A DNA stretch of 64,000 bases, taken from positions 1,116,001-1,180,000 of the forward strand of contig NZ_CP069717.1 of NCBI RefSeq assembly GCF_024971095.1, written 5' to 3'. Positions 14,737-23,251 of the stretch are shown one piece after another. Positions within the stretch are counted from its first letter, which is position 1. The number at the start of each line of letters is the position of its first letter. The position numbers and the translations under genes were made by a program. Origin of the DNA: Microbacterium neungamense. GTDB lineage: Bacteria > Actinomycetota > Actinomycetes > Actinomycetales > Microbacteriaceae. The notes under the pieces are model-generated. The model was not told the DNA's origin. It made no database searches and saw only the letters and a program-made list of their open reading frames with translations.

Positions 14737-15846
14737 TCAGGGGTTCTGCGCCTCGTCCATCGCTCGCGCGCGCCGTCGTCCCCGGCGGATCAGCCACACC
14801 ACGAGGAAGACGACGCCGGCCACGGCCAGCCACGGAAGGGCGAAGCCGACGGCGATCACGACCGCGTTCAGCGACGCCACCAGCCCGTTCCACCCGGCCA
14901 GCAGCCCGTCCGCGAAGCCCGCCGGGTCGGCGGTCTCCGCCGCGGTCCTCTCGCTCAGCTCGACGCGCACCGACGACATCGCCACCTGCTCCTCGAGGTT
15001 CTTCAGCTCCTGCTCGTACGACTCCAGCTGCGCCTGCCGATCCGTCAGCGCCACCTCGGCTTCGATGAGCTCCGCGACCGTCGCCGACCTCGCCATCAGC
15101 TCGGTGAGCCGCTGCACGGACGCCCGGGTCGCCTCCACGCGCGCCCGCAGATCCACGGCGGTCGAGGTCACGTCCTGCCGTGACACCGAGGAGCGCACCA
15201 CGTCCCCGATCTCGCCGAGCTCGTCCATCACGGCGGTGAGATCGGCGGAGGGCACCCGGATGGTGACCCAGCCGTACTCCCCGTCCGGCGGCACCGGCGA
15301 CGGCACGGTCGCGTCGTACGCCGTCGGCGCGCCGCCGACATCCGTCGCCTCGACGTACCCGCCGTGCTCCTCCGCGACCGCCTCCACGCCGTCGACGGCG
15401 GCGGGGATGTCGCGCACCTCCAGCGAGAGCTGACCGGCGGCGATGATCTCCCGCCCCTCGCCGCCCTCGTCCGTCGCGGCGGAGCGGTCCGACTGCGCGG
15501 ACCCGCCGGACAGCCCGGTGACGCCCTCCGGCGCCGTGGCGGACTCGCCCTGCCCGGCATCCGTCGTCGCCGAGTCCGCGGCGCCGCCGGAGGAGCCGCC
15601 CTCGGCGCCGTACGTGGAGGCGGCGTCGTCGGATGCGGGGGACACCGCGGACAGCAGCGGCGGCGTCACCGCGACCCCCACCGCGAACGCCGCGGCGATG
15701 CCGAGTCCCGTCCAGACCGCCCGCGCGCGCCGGCGTGCGCCGCGCCGCGGCGGCCGCTCCGACTCGATCTCGGCGAACACGCGCCTCTCGATCCGCTCGA
15801 TGCTCTCCTCGCTCAGGGGAGGGAGCTCGACCACGTTCTCGCTCAT
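14737..15846 (-). CDS. DUF4349 membrane protein, likely partner of the ECF sigma factor
   Basis: 369 residues. An N-terminal cytosolic segment (1-~48, basic at its end) is followed by one membrane helix (WTGLGIAAAFAVGVAV), a low-complexity Ser/Gly/Ala linker, and the extracytoplasmic DUF4349 domain. That domain has REIIAAGQLSLEVRD, GGYVEATDV and the VTIRVPSADL strand, with a central coiled coil (LIEAEVALTDRQAQLESYEQ). It ends in a C-terminal helix (VVIAVGFALPWLAVAGVVFL) and a basic tail. The ATG overlaps the sigma-factor stop (ATGA at 15843-15846). The coupled position is that of an anti-sigma factor, but no zinc HxxxCxxC motif is present, so that role is inferred. Confidence 0.8.
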   Translation of the reverse strand: MSENVVELPPLSEESIERIERRVFAEIESERPPRRGARRRARAVWTGLGIAAAFAVGVAVTPPLLSAVSPASDDAASTYGAEGGSSGGAADSATTDAGQGESATAPEGVTGLSGGSAQSDRSAATDEGGEGREIIAAGQLSLEVRDIPAAVDGVEAVAEEHGGYVEATDVGGAPTAYDATVPSPVPPDGEYGWVTIRVPSADLTAVMDELGEIGDVVRSSVSRQDVTSTAVDLRARVEATRASVQRLTELMARSATVAELIEAEVALTDRQAQLESYEQELKNLEEQVAMSSVRVELSERTAAETADPAGFADGLLAGWNGLVASLNAVVIAVGFALPWLAVAGVVFLVVWLIRRGRRRARAMDEAQNP

Positions 15847-16403
15847 GCGTCTCTCACTTCCTTGACGGCGCCGCGCAGATGCGTGCGCACCCGGGAGAGA
15901 CGGTTCCGGACCGCGGCGTGGCTCACGCCGAGCTCGTCGGCGGCCGCCCGGTAGGCGTAGCCCTCGACCGCGCACAGCCGGAACACGGCGCGGTCGAGCT
16001 CGCTCAGCGACCCGACCTCCTCCGCGATCCGCTCGGCGAGCTCGGCGGAGATCACCTGGTCCTCGACGTTCACGACGTCGGCGACGGTCTCACCCACCGC
16101 ATCCGCCGTGTGCGCGCGGTCGCGCTGCAGCAGCCGCAGCCGGTTCGCGGCCTGGAACCGGCAGATCGTCGCCAGCCAGGGCAGCAGCGACGTCCCCGCC
16201 AGCTGCAGGCCGGGGAGCTTGCGCCAGGCGACGACGAACGTCTCCTGGGCGATGTCCTCGGCATCCGCCGCCGACCCCAGCACGCCGTAGGCGATCCAGT
16301 ACACGGGGCGGATGTGGGCGCGGTAGATCGCCCGGAAGGCCTGCTGGTCTCCCGCCGCGGCCCTCGCCGCCCACTCCTGGTCGTCGCTGCGCTCCGGCAT
16401 CAT
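15843..16403 (-). CDS. ECF-type RNA polymerase sigma factor
   Basis: 186 residues. Region 2 (FRAIYRAHIRPVYWIAYGVL, then DAEDIAQETFVVAWRKL) recognises the -10 element, and region 4 (LSELDRAVFRLCAVEGYAYR ... ELGVSHAAVRNRLSRVRTHL) the -35. There is no additional C-terminal domain. A double ATG gives two possible starts (16403 and 16400). The gene is coupled to the DUF4349 membrane protein, which suggests an envelope signal controls it. A palindromic stretch, GAGGTCTCATCGTCTCAGACC (16438-16458), lies in its upstream region and may be its own promoter or a regulator site. Confidence 0.9.
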   Translation of the reverse strand: MMPERSDDQEWAARAAAGDQQAFRAIYRAHIRPVYWIAYGVLGSAADAEDIAQETFVVAWRKLPGLQLAGTSLLPWLATICRFQAANRLRLLQRDRAHTADAVGETVADVVNVEDQVISAELAERIAEEVGSLSELDRAVFRLCAVEGYAYRAAADELGVSHAAVRNRLSRVRTHLRGAVKEVRDA

Positions 16404-16475
16404 GCTCCGATCGGTCTCTCTCGCCTGAGAGTGTCGAAGGAGGTCTCATCGTCTCAGACCCGCATCCGGGTCCGG

Positions 16476-16481
16476 TACGAT
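16476..16481 (+). promoter_or_regulatory. Likely -10 hexamer of the terC riboswitch transcript
   Basis: TACGAT lies about 10 bases before the first conserved riboswitch block. No good -35 is visible 17 bases upstream, so it may need an activator or depend on an extended -10. Confidence 0.4.
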
Positions 16482-16487
16482 GAGTTC

Positions 16488-16610
16488 CGCGAGAGGGAGT
16501 ATCCCGGTTCGCGCGTTCGTCATCACGAGCACATCGTCGTCGCTCCGGACGCGTGCCGCCATCGGCGGGGGAGAGACTTTCGGCCCGTTACCGACCCCTC
16601 ATCGAAAGGC
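16488..16610 (+). promoter_or_regulatory. yybP-ykoY (manganese) riboswitch upstream of terC
   Basis: The leader has the conserved blocks of the yybP-ykoY motif in order: a 5' GAGAGGGAGTATCCC (16491-16505), a central GTTCGTCATCACGAGC arm, and the 3' loop block GGGGGAGAGACTTTCGG (16566-16582). A helix then closes over the start region with GAAAGG, which also serves as the ribosome site. In this class the two purine-rich loops dock around Mn2+ and switch on export genes. TerC-family transporters are a standard target in Actinobacteria. There is no clear terminator, so control of translation is more likely. The class call rests on motif recognition, not on a computed covariance score. Confidence 0.7.
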
Positions 16611-16619
16611 CGTGCGCCC

Positions 16620-17627
16620 TTGGCAATCCCCGTCTGGTTCGAGATCACCTCGATGGTCGTGCTCACGATCGTCCTCATCGCCGACCTGCTGCTGATCAAG
16701 CTGCGTCCGCACATCCCCTCCACCCGCGAGTCCACGCTGTGGGTGGTCTTCTACGTCGCCCTCGCGATGCTGTTCGCCGTCCTCCTCGGCACGATCGGCG
16801 GCTGGAGCCACGCCGGCGACTTCATCACCGGCTGGGCGCTGGAGTACAGCCTCTCCATCGACAACCTCTTCGTGTTCGTGCTGATCATGGCGCAGTTCGC
16901 GGTGCCGCGCCGGCTGCAGCAGCAGGTGCTGATGGTCGGCATCATCATCGCCCTCGTGCTGCGCGGACTGTTCATCCTGGTCGGCGTCGCCGTGATCGAG
17001 AGCTTCTCGCCGATCTTCTACATCTTCGGCGCGTTCCTGATCTGGACGGCGATCCGTCAGGCGATGCCCGAGGAGGAGCACCACGAGGACGAGGTCAAGC
17101 GCGAGACCTTCATCGTGCGCGTGCTGCGCCGCCGCATCGAGATCAGCGACGGCTACGACGGTGCGCGCCTGCGCACCACGGTCGACGGCAAGCGGATGTG
17201 GACGCCGATGATCATCGTGTTCATCACCATCGGCATCACCGACCTGATGTTCGCGATCGACTCGATCCCGGCGATCTTCGAGATCACCACGAACGGGTTC
17301 CTCGTCTTCACCGCGAACATCTTCGCCCTGATGGGCCTGCGCCAGCTCTACTTCCTGCTCGGGGACCTGCTCGACCGGCTGCGCTACCTGCACTACGGCA
17401 TCGCCGTCATCCTGGGCTTCATCGGCGTGAAGCTCATCCTGCACGCGCTGCACGTGAACGAGCTGCCGTTCATCAACGGCGGCCACCACGTCGAGTGGGT
17501 GCCCGACATCAACAACATGGTCTCCCTCGGCGTGATCCTCACGTCGATGCTCGTCGCCACCGCGGCGAGCCTGATCGCCTCGTCGCGCGAGCGGCGGGCG
17601 AAGAAGGCCGAGGCGCTCGAGCACTGA
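16620..17627 (+). CDS. TerC-family integral membrane protein
   Basis: 335 residues starting at a TTG (16620), in frame and 10 bases after GAAAGG; the first residues after it, AIPVWFEITSMVV, match the family's normal N-terminus. Eight or nine membrane helices include the two signature acidic segments ALEYSLSIDNLFVFVLI and ITDLMFAIDSIPAIF, each with an intramembrane Asp that binds metal. A charged cytosolic loop (EEEHHEDEVKRE) splits the halves. TerC proteins export Mn2+ or metallate secreted enzymes; the upstream manganese riboswitch supports the Mn2+ role. Confidence 0.9.
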   Translation: MAIPVWFEITSMVVLTIVLIADLLLIKLRPHIPSTRESTLWVVFYVALAMLFAVLLGTIGGWSHAGDFITGWALEYSLSIDNLFVFVLIMAQFAVPRRLQQQVLMVGIIIALVLRGLFILVGVAVIESFSPIFYIFGAFLIWTAIRQAMPEEEHHEDEVKRETFIVRVLRRRIEISDGYDGARLRTTVDGKRMWTPMIIVFITIGITDLMFAIDSIPAIFEITTNGFLVFTANIFALMGLRQLYFLLGDLLDRLRYLHYGIAVILGFIGVKLILHALHVNELPFINGGHHVEWVPDINNMVSLGVILTSMLVATAASLIASSRERRAKKAEALEH

Positions 17628-17667
17628 GGCGTCCGCAACCTGAGGAGGACCACCCGTCGCAGCGGTG

Positions 17668-17673
17668 TAAACT
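17668..17673 (+). promoter_or_regulatory. -10 hexamer of the leucine leader transcript
   Basis: TAAACT followed by 7 bases and then the leader-peptide ATG, so transcription should start at or next to the A of the ATG (leaderless). Confidence 0.6.
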
Positions 17674-17680
17674 GACCGCT

Positions 17681-17731
17681 ATGCGGCGGGTGGTTCTCCT
17701 TCTTAGCGGCCGCGGCGAGACCTCGATCTAA
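17681..17731 (+). CDS. Leucine-rich leader peptide of leuCD (attenuator ORF)
   Basis: A 16-residue [19 protein letters not shown], with three consecutive Leu codons (CTC CTT CTT) after two Val codons and a stop TAA 61 bases before leuC. Leucine-rich leader peptides of this kind sense charged tRNA-Leu: ribosome stalling on the Leu run changes the folding of downstream RNA. The peptide appears leaderless (-10 TAAACT at 17668), so its translation begins with the transcript itself. The Leu codons lie just before a stable hairpin (17710-17748). No similar leader was seen elsewhere in the window. Confidence 0.7.
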   Translation: MRRVVLLLSGRGETSI

Positions 17732-17748
17732 GGCCTTCCTCGTCGCGG
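17710..17748 (+). promoter_or_regulatory. Hairpin in the leuC leader, probable attenuator
   Basis: CCGCGGCGAG (17710-17719) pairs with CTCGTCGCGG (17739-17748) with one G-U, enclosing 19 bases. The 5' arm is inside the leader peptide, so a translating ribosome that reaches the stop codon would open it while one stalled at the Leu codons would not. No U-run follows, so it may act on translation of leuC or through Rho. Confidence 0.45.
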
Positions 17749-17792
17749 AGTCCGTTGCGGGCCGACACACCGAGCCAGAAGGAACAGACCGC

Positions 17793-19295
17793 ATGACCAC
17801 GCAGGCGCGACCGCACACCCCCGCCGAGAAGGCCACCAAGCGCACGCTGGCGGAAAAGGTCTGGGACGACCACCTCGTCGTGAAGGGCGAGAACGGCGAG
17901 CCCGACCTGATCTACATCGACCTGCACCTGGTGCACGAGGTCACCAGCCCGCAGGCCTTCGACGGCCTGCGCGCCGAGGGGCGCGGCATCCGTCGCCTCG
18001 ACCTCACGATCGCGACCGAGGACCACAACACCCCCACGCTCGCGATCGACAAGCCGATCGCCGACCCGACCAGCCGCACCCAGATCGAGACGCTGCGGCG
18101 CAACGCCGCCGAGTTCGGCGTGCGCCTGCATTCGCTGGGGGATGCCGAGCAGGGCATCGTGCACGTCGTCGGCCCGCAGCTGGGGCTCACCATGCCCGGC
18201 ATCACGGTGGTGTGCGGCGACTCGCACACCTCCACGCACGGCGCCTTCGGCGCGATGGCGTTCGGCATCGGCACCAGCGAGGTCGAGCACGTCATGGCCA
18301 CCCAGACGCTGCCGCTGAAGCCGTTCAAGACGATGGCGATCAACGTCGAGGGCGAGCTGAAGCCGGGCGTGACCGCGAAGGACATCATCCTCGCGGTGAT
18401 CGCGAAGATCGGCACCGGCGGCGGCCAGGGCTACGTGCTCGAGTACCGCGGCAGCGCGATCCGCGCGCTCTCCATGGAGGGCCGCATGACCATCTGCAAC
18501 ATGTCGATCGAGGCCGGCGCCCGCGCCGGCATGGTGGCGCCCGACGAGACCACGTTCGAATACCTGAAGGGACGCCCGCACGCGCCGCAGGGCCAGGACT
18601 GGGAGGATGCCGTCGCCTACTGGCGGACGCTGCCCACCGACGAGGGCGCCGTGTTCGACGCCGAGGTCTTCATCGACGCGAACGAGCTCGAGCCGTTCGT
18701 GACGTGGGGCACCAACCCGGGTCAGGGCACGTCGCTGTCGGGCTCCGTGCCGCACCCGGCCGATTTCACGGATGCCAGCGAGCGCGCCGCCGCCGAGCGC
18801 GCCCTCGAGTACATGGACCTGAAGCCGGGCACGCCGCTGAAGGACGTCGCCGTGGATGCCGTCTTCATGGGCTCCTGCACGAACAGCCGGATCGAGGACC
18901 TGCGCGCCTTCGCGTCGATCATCAAGGGCCGCAAGAAGGCCGAGGGCGTCCGCGTCATGGTCGTGCCCGGCTCCGCGCGGGTGCGCCTGCAGGCGGAGGC
19001 CGAGGGCATCGACAAGATCGTCACCGACTTCGGCGCCGAGTGGCGCTTCGCCGGATGCTCGATGTGCCTGGGCATGAACCCGGACCAGCTCGCGCCGGGG
19101 GAGCGCTGCGCGTCGACCTCGAACCGCAACTTCGAGGGCCGCCAGGGCAAGGGCGGCCGGACGCATCTGGTGTCGCCGCTGGTCGCCGCCGCCACCGCCG
19201 TGCGCGGCACGCTCTCCAGCCCGAGCGACCTCGACCCTGCGGACGCTGAGCCCGCCGAAGCGTCCGCGACGTCGACCGAGAAGGTGGGAGCCTGA
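17793..19295 (+). CDS. leuC: 3-isopropylmalate dehydratase, large subunit
   Basis: 500 residues; isomerises 2- to 3-isopropylmalate in leucine synthesis together with LeuD. The [4Fe-4S] ligands are Cys362 ([11 protein letters not shown]), Cys422 and Cys425 ([10 protein letters not shown]), with the [12 protein letters not shown] block of the aconitase fold upstream. The last ~20 residues ([18 protein letters not shown]) are not family sequence: they are encoded by a copy of the dispersed palindromic repeat (19239-19267), so the C-terminus has been extended by repeat insertion. leuD begins 2 bases after the stop. Control is by the leader peptide at 17681. Confidence 0.97.
   Translation: MTTQARPHTPAEKATKRTLAEKVWDDHLVVKGENGEPDLIYIDLHLVHEVTSPQAFDGLRAEGRGIRRLDLTIATEDHNTPTLAIDKPIADPTSRTQIETLRRNAAEFGVRLHSLGDAEQGIVHVVGPQLGLTMPGITVVCGDSHTSTHGAFGAMAFGIGTSEVEHVMATQTLPLKPFKTMAINVEGELKPGVTAKDIILAVIAKIGTGGGQGYVLEYRGSAIRALSMEGRMTICNMSIEAGARAGMVAPDETTFEYLKGRPHAPQGQDWEDAVAYWRTLPTDEGAVFDAEVFIDANELEPFVTWGTNPGQGTSLSGSVPHPADFTDASERAAAERALEYMDLKPGTPLKDVAVDAVFMGSCTNSRIEDLRAFASIIKGRKKAEGVRVMVVPGSARVRLQAEAEGIDKIVTDFGAEWRFAGCSMCLGMNPDQLAPGERCASTSNRNFEGRQGKGGRTHLVSPLVAAATAVRGTLSSPSDLDPADAEPAEASATSTEKVGA
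19239..19267 (+). repeat. Dispersed GC-rich palindromic repeat inside leuC 3' end
   Basis: GCGGACGC ... GCGTCCGC arms around TGAGCCCGCCGAA, the same element as at 24269-24332, 24719-24780, 40931-40990 and 42443-42576. Here it is read in frame. Confidence 0.75.
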
Positions 19296-19297
19296 TC

Positions 19298-19894
19298 ATG
19301 GAGAAGTTCACCACGCACACCGGCATCGCCGCGCCGCTGAAGCGGTCGAACGTCGACACCGACCAGATCATCCCCGCCGTCTTCCTCAAGCGCGTCACCA
19401 AGACCGGCTTCGAGGACGCGCTGTTCCACGCCTGGCGGCAGGACCCCGACTTCGTGCTGAACCAGGAGCCGTTCCGGGGCGCCAGCGTGCTCGTCGCCGG
19501 CCCCGACTTCGGCACCGGATCCAGCCGCGAGCACGCCGTGTGGGCGCTGCGCGACTACGGGTTCCGCGTCGTGCTGAGCCCCCGCTTCGCGGACATCTTC
19601 CGCGGCAACTCCGGCAAGCAGGGACTGCTGGCCGCGACCGTCTCGGAGGAGGAGATCGAGCGCATCTGGGCGCTGATCGACCAGGAGCCCGGTCGCACGA
19701 TCACCGTCGACCTCGAGGCGCGGACGGCCACGATCGGCGACTTCCAGGTCGCCATCGGCATCGACGATTACACTAGGTGGCGGCTCCTCGAGGGGCTCGA
19801 TGACATCGGGCTCACGCTGCGCAACGAAGACAAGATCGCTCAGTTCGAGGCCCGCCGCGAATCGTGGCGGCCACGCACGCTTCCCGTCCGCTAG
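19298..19894 (+). CDS. leuD: 3-isopropylmalate dehydratase, small subunit
   Basis: 198 residues, full length: [20 protein letters not shown] at the N-terminus, [14 protein letters not shown] (substrate-binding Ser/Arg loop) and [17 protein letters not shown] are the standard swivel-domain motifs. It forms the active dehydratase with LeuC, encoded 2 bases upstream, and is clearly co-transcribed. No oddities. Confidence 0.97.
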   Translation: MEKFTTHTGIAAPLKRSNVDTDQIIPAVFLKRVTKTGFEDALFHAWRQDPDFVLNQEPFRGASVLVAGPDFGTGSSREHAVWALRDYGFRVVLSPRFADIFRGNSGKQGLLAATVSEEEIERIWALIDQEPGRTITVDLEARTATIGDFQVAIGIDDYTRWRLLEGLDDIGLTLRNEDKIAQFEARRESWRPRTLPVR

Positions 19895-20000
19895 GCCGGG
19901 AGACGGTGTGGGCCGGGGGTCACGAGCCCCAGCGGCATCCGCCGTGAACCACGCAGACGACGCGGCGACCGCCGCGAATGCAGACGAGGAAGAGGCCCGA

Positions 20001-21365
20001 ATGACGACACCCGTGCGCGACGCCGTCCCCGAGGAGATCTCGGTTCCCGCCGGTTCCGTCCTCGCCATCCGCGGCGGCCGTCCGCTGCGGGGCCGCGTGG
20101 AGATCAAGGGCGCGAAGAACCTCGCCACGAAGGCGATGGTCGCCTCGCTGCTGGGGGAGACCACCAGCGTCCTGCGCGATGTGCCGGACATCAGCGACGT
20201 CGCCGTGGTGCGCTCGCTGCTCGAGGTGCACGGCGTCACCGTGAGCGAGGGCACCGAGCCCGGCTCGCTCGTGCTCGACCCGAGCGACGTCGAGTCGGCG
20301 CACATGGAGGAGATCGACGCGCACGCGGGGGCATCCCGGATCCCGATCCTGTTCTGCGGCCCGCTGCTGCACCGTCTCGGCCAGGCGTTCATCCCCGACC
20401 TGGGCGGATGCCGGATCGGCGACCGCCCCATCGACTTCCACCTCGACGCGCTGCGCAAGTTCGGCGCGATCGTGGAGAAGCTGCCCAGCGGCATCCGCCT
20501 CTCCGCCCCGGACGGGCTCAAGGGGGCGAACATCCACCTGCCGTACCCGAGTGTGGGCGCCACCGAGCAGGTGCTGCTCACCGCCGTGCGCGCCAAGGGC
20601 GTCACCGAGCTGCGCAACGCGGCCATCGAGCCCGAGATCATGGACCTGATCGGCGTGCTGCAGAAGATGGGCGCGATCATCTCCTACGAGCCGAACCGGG
20701 TCATCCTCATCGAGGGTGTGGAGCACCTGCGCGGCTACGACCACCGCTGCATCTTCGACCGCAACGAGGCCGCGTCCTGGGCGTGCGCCGCGCTGGCGAC
20801 CGACGGCGAGATCTTCGTCGGCGGCGCCCGCCAGCAGGAGATGCTGACCTTCCTGAACGTGTTCCGCAAGGCCGGCGGCTGGTTCGACGTGAAGGAGGAC
20901 GGCATCCTCTTCCGCCGTGAGGGCGAGCTGAAGCCGGTCGTCGTCGAGACCGACGTGCACCCCGGGTTCATGACCGACTGGCAGCAGCCGCTCATCGTGG
21001 CGCTCACGCAGGCGGCGGGCCGCTCCATCGTGCACGAGACCGTCTACGAGAACCGGTTCGGCTTCACGCAGGCGCTGGTGAAGATGGGCGCCGACATCGT
21101 CGTGCACCCGCACGGCCTGCAGGACGGTCCTCGCCGCGTGCCGCGCCGCGAGCTCGAGCAGGCGGCCGTGATCACCGGCCCCACCCCGCTGCACGCGGCC
21201 GACATCGTCGTGCCGGACCTGCGCGGCGGGTACAGCCACGTGATCGCGGCTCTGACCGCGAAGGGCGAGTCGCAGGTGTCGGGGGTGGACATCCTCAGCC
21301 GCGGCTACGAGAAGTTCCTCGACAAGCTCCAGGCGCTCGGCGCCGACTTCGACGTCGTCCGGTGA
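20001..21365 (+). CDS. murA: UDP-N-acetylglucosamine 1-carboxyvinyltransferase
   Basis: 454 residues. First committed step of peptidoglycan synthesis: transfers enolpyruvate from PEP to UDP-GlcNAc. It has the EPSP-synthase-like double inside-out barrel, with KGAKN at 36-40, and Cys137 in GGCRIGDRPIDFHL is the fosfomycin-reactive catalytic Cys (Asp in some resistant actinobacteria, but Cys here). DVHPGFMTDWQQPL and the C-terminal GGYSHVIAAL are conserved. The start at 20001 follows the sequence AAGAGGCCCGA; an upstream in-frame GTG at 19943 would add a 19-residue acidic extension and is less likely. plsC follows after 4 bases. Confidence 0.95.
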   Translation: MTTPVRDAVPEEISVPAGSVLAIRGGRPLRGRVEIKGAKNLATKAMVASLLGETTSVLRDVPDISDVAVVRSLLEVHGVTVSEGTEPGSLVLDPSDVESAHMEEIDAHAGASRIPILFCGPLLHRLGQAFIPDLGGCRIGDRPIDFHLDALRKFGAIVEKLPSGIRLSAPDGLKGANIHLPYPSVGATEQVLLTAVRAKGVTELRNAAIEPEIMDLIGVLQKMGAIISYEPNRVILIEGVEHLRGYDHRCIFDRNEAASWACAALATDGEIFVGGARQQEMLTFLNVFRKAGGWFDVKEDGILFRREGELKPVVVETDVHPGFMTDWQQPLIVALTQAAGRSIVHETVYENRFGFTQALVKMGADIVVHPHGLQDGPRRVPRRELEQAAVITGPTPLHAADIVVPDLRGGYSHVIAALTAKGESQVSGVDILSRGYEKFLDKLQALGADFDVVR

Positions 21366-21369
21366 TCTG

Positions 21370-22119
21370 ATGGCTGCCTCGGAACGGAGCCGGCCCTCTC
21401 TCTTCTGGCCGCTGGCGGTGGTCGTCATCCCGATCATCTCCTACCTGGCCAGGATCAGGATCGTCGGCGCGGAGAAGCTGCCCCGCGAGGGCGCGTTCGT
21501 TCTCGCCCCCAACCACTACACCGAGTTCGACCCGCTCATCGTGGCGGTCGCGGTGTGGCGGATGAAGCGGCTGCCGCGCTTCATGGCGAAGGACAGCCTG
21601 TTCCGCATCCCGGTCGTGGGCTGGATCCTGCGCCGCACCGGCATGGTGCCCGTGGCGCGGGCCTCATCCGCCTCGGCCGCCAAGCAGACGATGGCGCAGT
21701 CCCGGGAGCTCGTCGCGCACGGCCGCGGCGTCATCGTCTACCCCGAGGGTACGCTCACCCGCGACCCCGACCTGTGGCCCATGCGCGGCAAGTCGGGGGC
21801 GGTGCGGCTGGCGCTGGCCGGCGGCATCCCGCTCATCCCGATGGCGCAGTGGGGCACCCAGCGGATCATGGGCCGGTACCAGAAGGGGATCAGCCTGTGG
21901 CCGCCGCGCAAGCCGGTGCAGGTCATCGTCGGCGACCCGATCGACCTCAGCGACCTGCAGGGCAAGGCCGGCGACCAGGCCGCCCTCGCCGAGGCCACCC
22001 GTCGTCTGATGGAAGCCATCACCGCCCTGCTCGAGCAGGCACGCGGCGAGAAGGCGCCCCCGGAGCGCTGGAACCCGACCGATCACGGCCAGAAGGAGAC
22101 CGGACGCCTTGACTCCTAG
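21370..22119 (+). CDS. plsC: 1-acyl-sn-glycerol-3-phosphate acyltransferase
   Basis: 249 residues. N-terminal hydrophobic anchor (FWPLAVVVIPIISYLA), the HX4D catalytic pair His49-Asp54 (NHYTEFD), and the glycerol-phosphate-binding YPEGTLTRDP block. Acylates lysophosphatidate to phosphatidate at the inner membrane face. It overlaps gpsA by 11 bases, and GpsA supplies glycerol-3-phosphate, so the murA-plsC-gpsA-ddl run links envelope-lipid and cell-wall precursors. Confidence 0.92.
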   Translation: MAASERSRPSLFWPLAVVVIPIISYLARIRIVGAEKLPREGAFVLAPNHYTEFDPLIVAVAVWRMKRLPRFMAKDSLFRIPVVGWILRRTGMVPVARASSASAAKQTMAQSRELVAHGRGVIVYPEGTLTRDPDLWPMRGKSGAVRLALAGGIPLIPMAQWGTQRIMGRYQKGISLWPPRKPVQVIVGDPIDLSDLQGKAGDQAALAEATRRLMEAITALLEQARGEKAPPERWNPTDHGQKETGRLDS

Positions 22120-23251
22120 ACGACACAGCACCCCGGCGGGACCGCGGGTCGCGGTCATCGGGGCCGGCAGCTGGGGAACGACGTTCGGCAAGATCCTCGC
22201 CGACGGGGGCGCCCAGGTGACGATGTGGGCCCGGCGTCCGGAGCTCGCGCACGAGATCGCCGAGGCCAAGCGCAACTCGAAGTACCTGCCCGGCATCAAC
22301 CTGCCGCGCACCATGGCCGCGACCCACGAGCTCGCCCGCGCCCTCGACGGCGCCGAGCAGGTGTACCTGTCGGTGCCCAGCCAGTCGCTGCGGGAGAACC
22401 TGAAGGCGCTGCGGCCGCTGCTGGAGGGCACCGACTATCCGATCGTGAGCCTGATGAAGGGCGTCGAGCGCACCACCGGGCTGCGGATGAGCCAGGTGAT
22501 CGAGCAGGAGCTGCGCTGCGATCCGATGCGCATCGCGGTGGCATCCGGACCCAACCTCGCCCTGGAGATCGCCCGCGAGCAGCCCACGGCGGCGGTGATC
22601 GCCTCGCGCAGCCAGGAGACGGCGGATGCCGTCGCGCGCACCGCCCGCAACTCGTACTTCCGCTCCTTCGTGAACACCGACGTAATCGGCACCGAGTTCG
22701 GCGGGGTGCTGAAGAACCTGATCGCGGTGGCGATCGGCATCGTCGACGGCGTCGGCTACGGCGAGAACACGAAGGCGTCGATCATCACCCGCGGACTGGT
22801 GGAGATGACGGACTTCGCGGTCGCCAACGGCGCGCACCCGGAGACCCTGCAGGGCCTGGCCGGCCTCGGCGACCTCATCGCCACCTGCCAGTCGCCGCTG
22901 AGCCGCAACAACACCGCCGGCCGGCTGCTCGGCCAGGGGTACAGCTTCCACGACGTGGTCAAGCAGATGGAGCAGACCGCGGAGGGACTGGCCTCGGTCG
23001 CGCCGGTGCTGCAGCTGGCGCGGGAGTCGGACGTGTACATGCCCATCGTCGAGCAGGTGAAGATGGTGCTGGACGGCACCATGAACCCGCGCGACATCGC
23101 TCCGCACCTGACGACGGACGACGACACCCCGCAGGGGGAGAGGACCAATCTTGGACAGACAGACGGTGGTGGTGCTCTTCGGCGGGCGTTCCAGCGAGCA
23201 CTCGATCAGTTCCGCAACGGCGGGCGGGGTGCTGGCCGCGATCGATCGTGA
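22109..23251 (+). CDS. gpsA: Glycerol-3-phosphate dehydrogenase [NAD(P)+]
   Basis: Starts at a TTG (22109) preceded by AGAAGGAGA and runs 380 residues. N-terminal Rossmann GAGSWGTTFGK, substrate block VGTEFGGVLKNLIAVAIG with the catalytic Lys, and GLGDLIATC. Reduces dihydroxyacetone phosphate to sn-glycerol-3-phosphate. Family proteins end around residue 345; here the frame reads on through QTDGGGALRRAFQRALDQFR, overlapping ddl by 101 bases. The extra ~35 residues are basic and unlike the family, so an ancestral stop codon has probably been lost. Confidence 0.92.
   Translation: MTPRRHSTPAGPRVAVIGAGSWGTTFGKILADGGAQVTMWARRPELAHEIAEAKRNSKYLPGINLPRTMAATHELARALDGAEQVYLSVPSQSLRENLKALRPLLEGTDYPIVSLMKGVERTTGLRMSQVIEQELRCDPMRIAVASGPNLALEIAREQPTAAVIASRSQETADAVARTARNSYFRSFVNTDVIGTEFGGVLKNLIAVAIGIVDGVGYGENTKASIITRGLVEMTDFAVANGAHPETLQGLAGLGDLIATCQSPLSRNNTAGRLLGQGYSFHDVVKQMEQTAEGLASVAPVLQLARESDVYMPIVEQVKMVLDGTMNPRDIAPHLTTDDDTPQGERTNLGQTDGGGALRRAFQRALDQFRNGGRGAGRDRS

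Noticed and set aside
19943..20000. Upstream GTG as the murA start
   Set aside because: It would add a 19-residue acidic tail absent from the family, and AAGAGG lies before the ATG at 20001.
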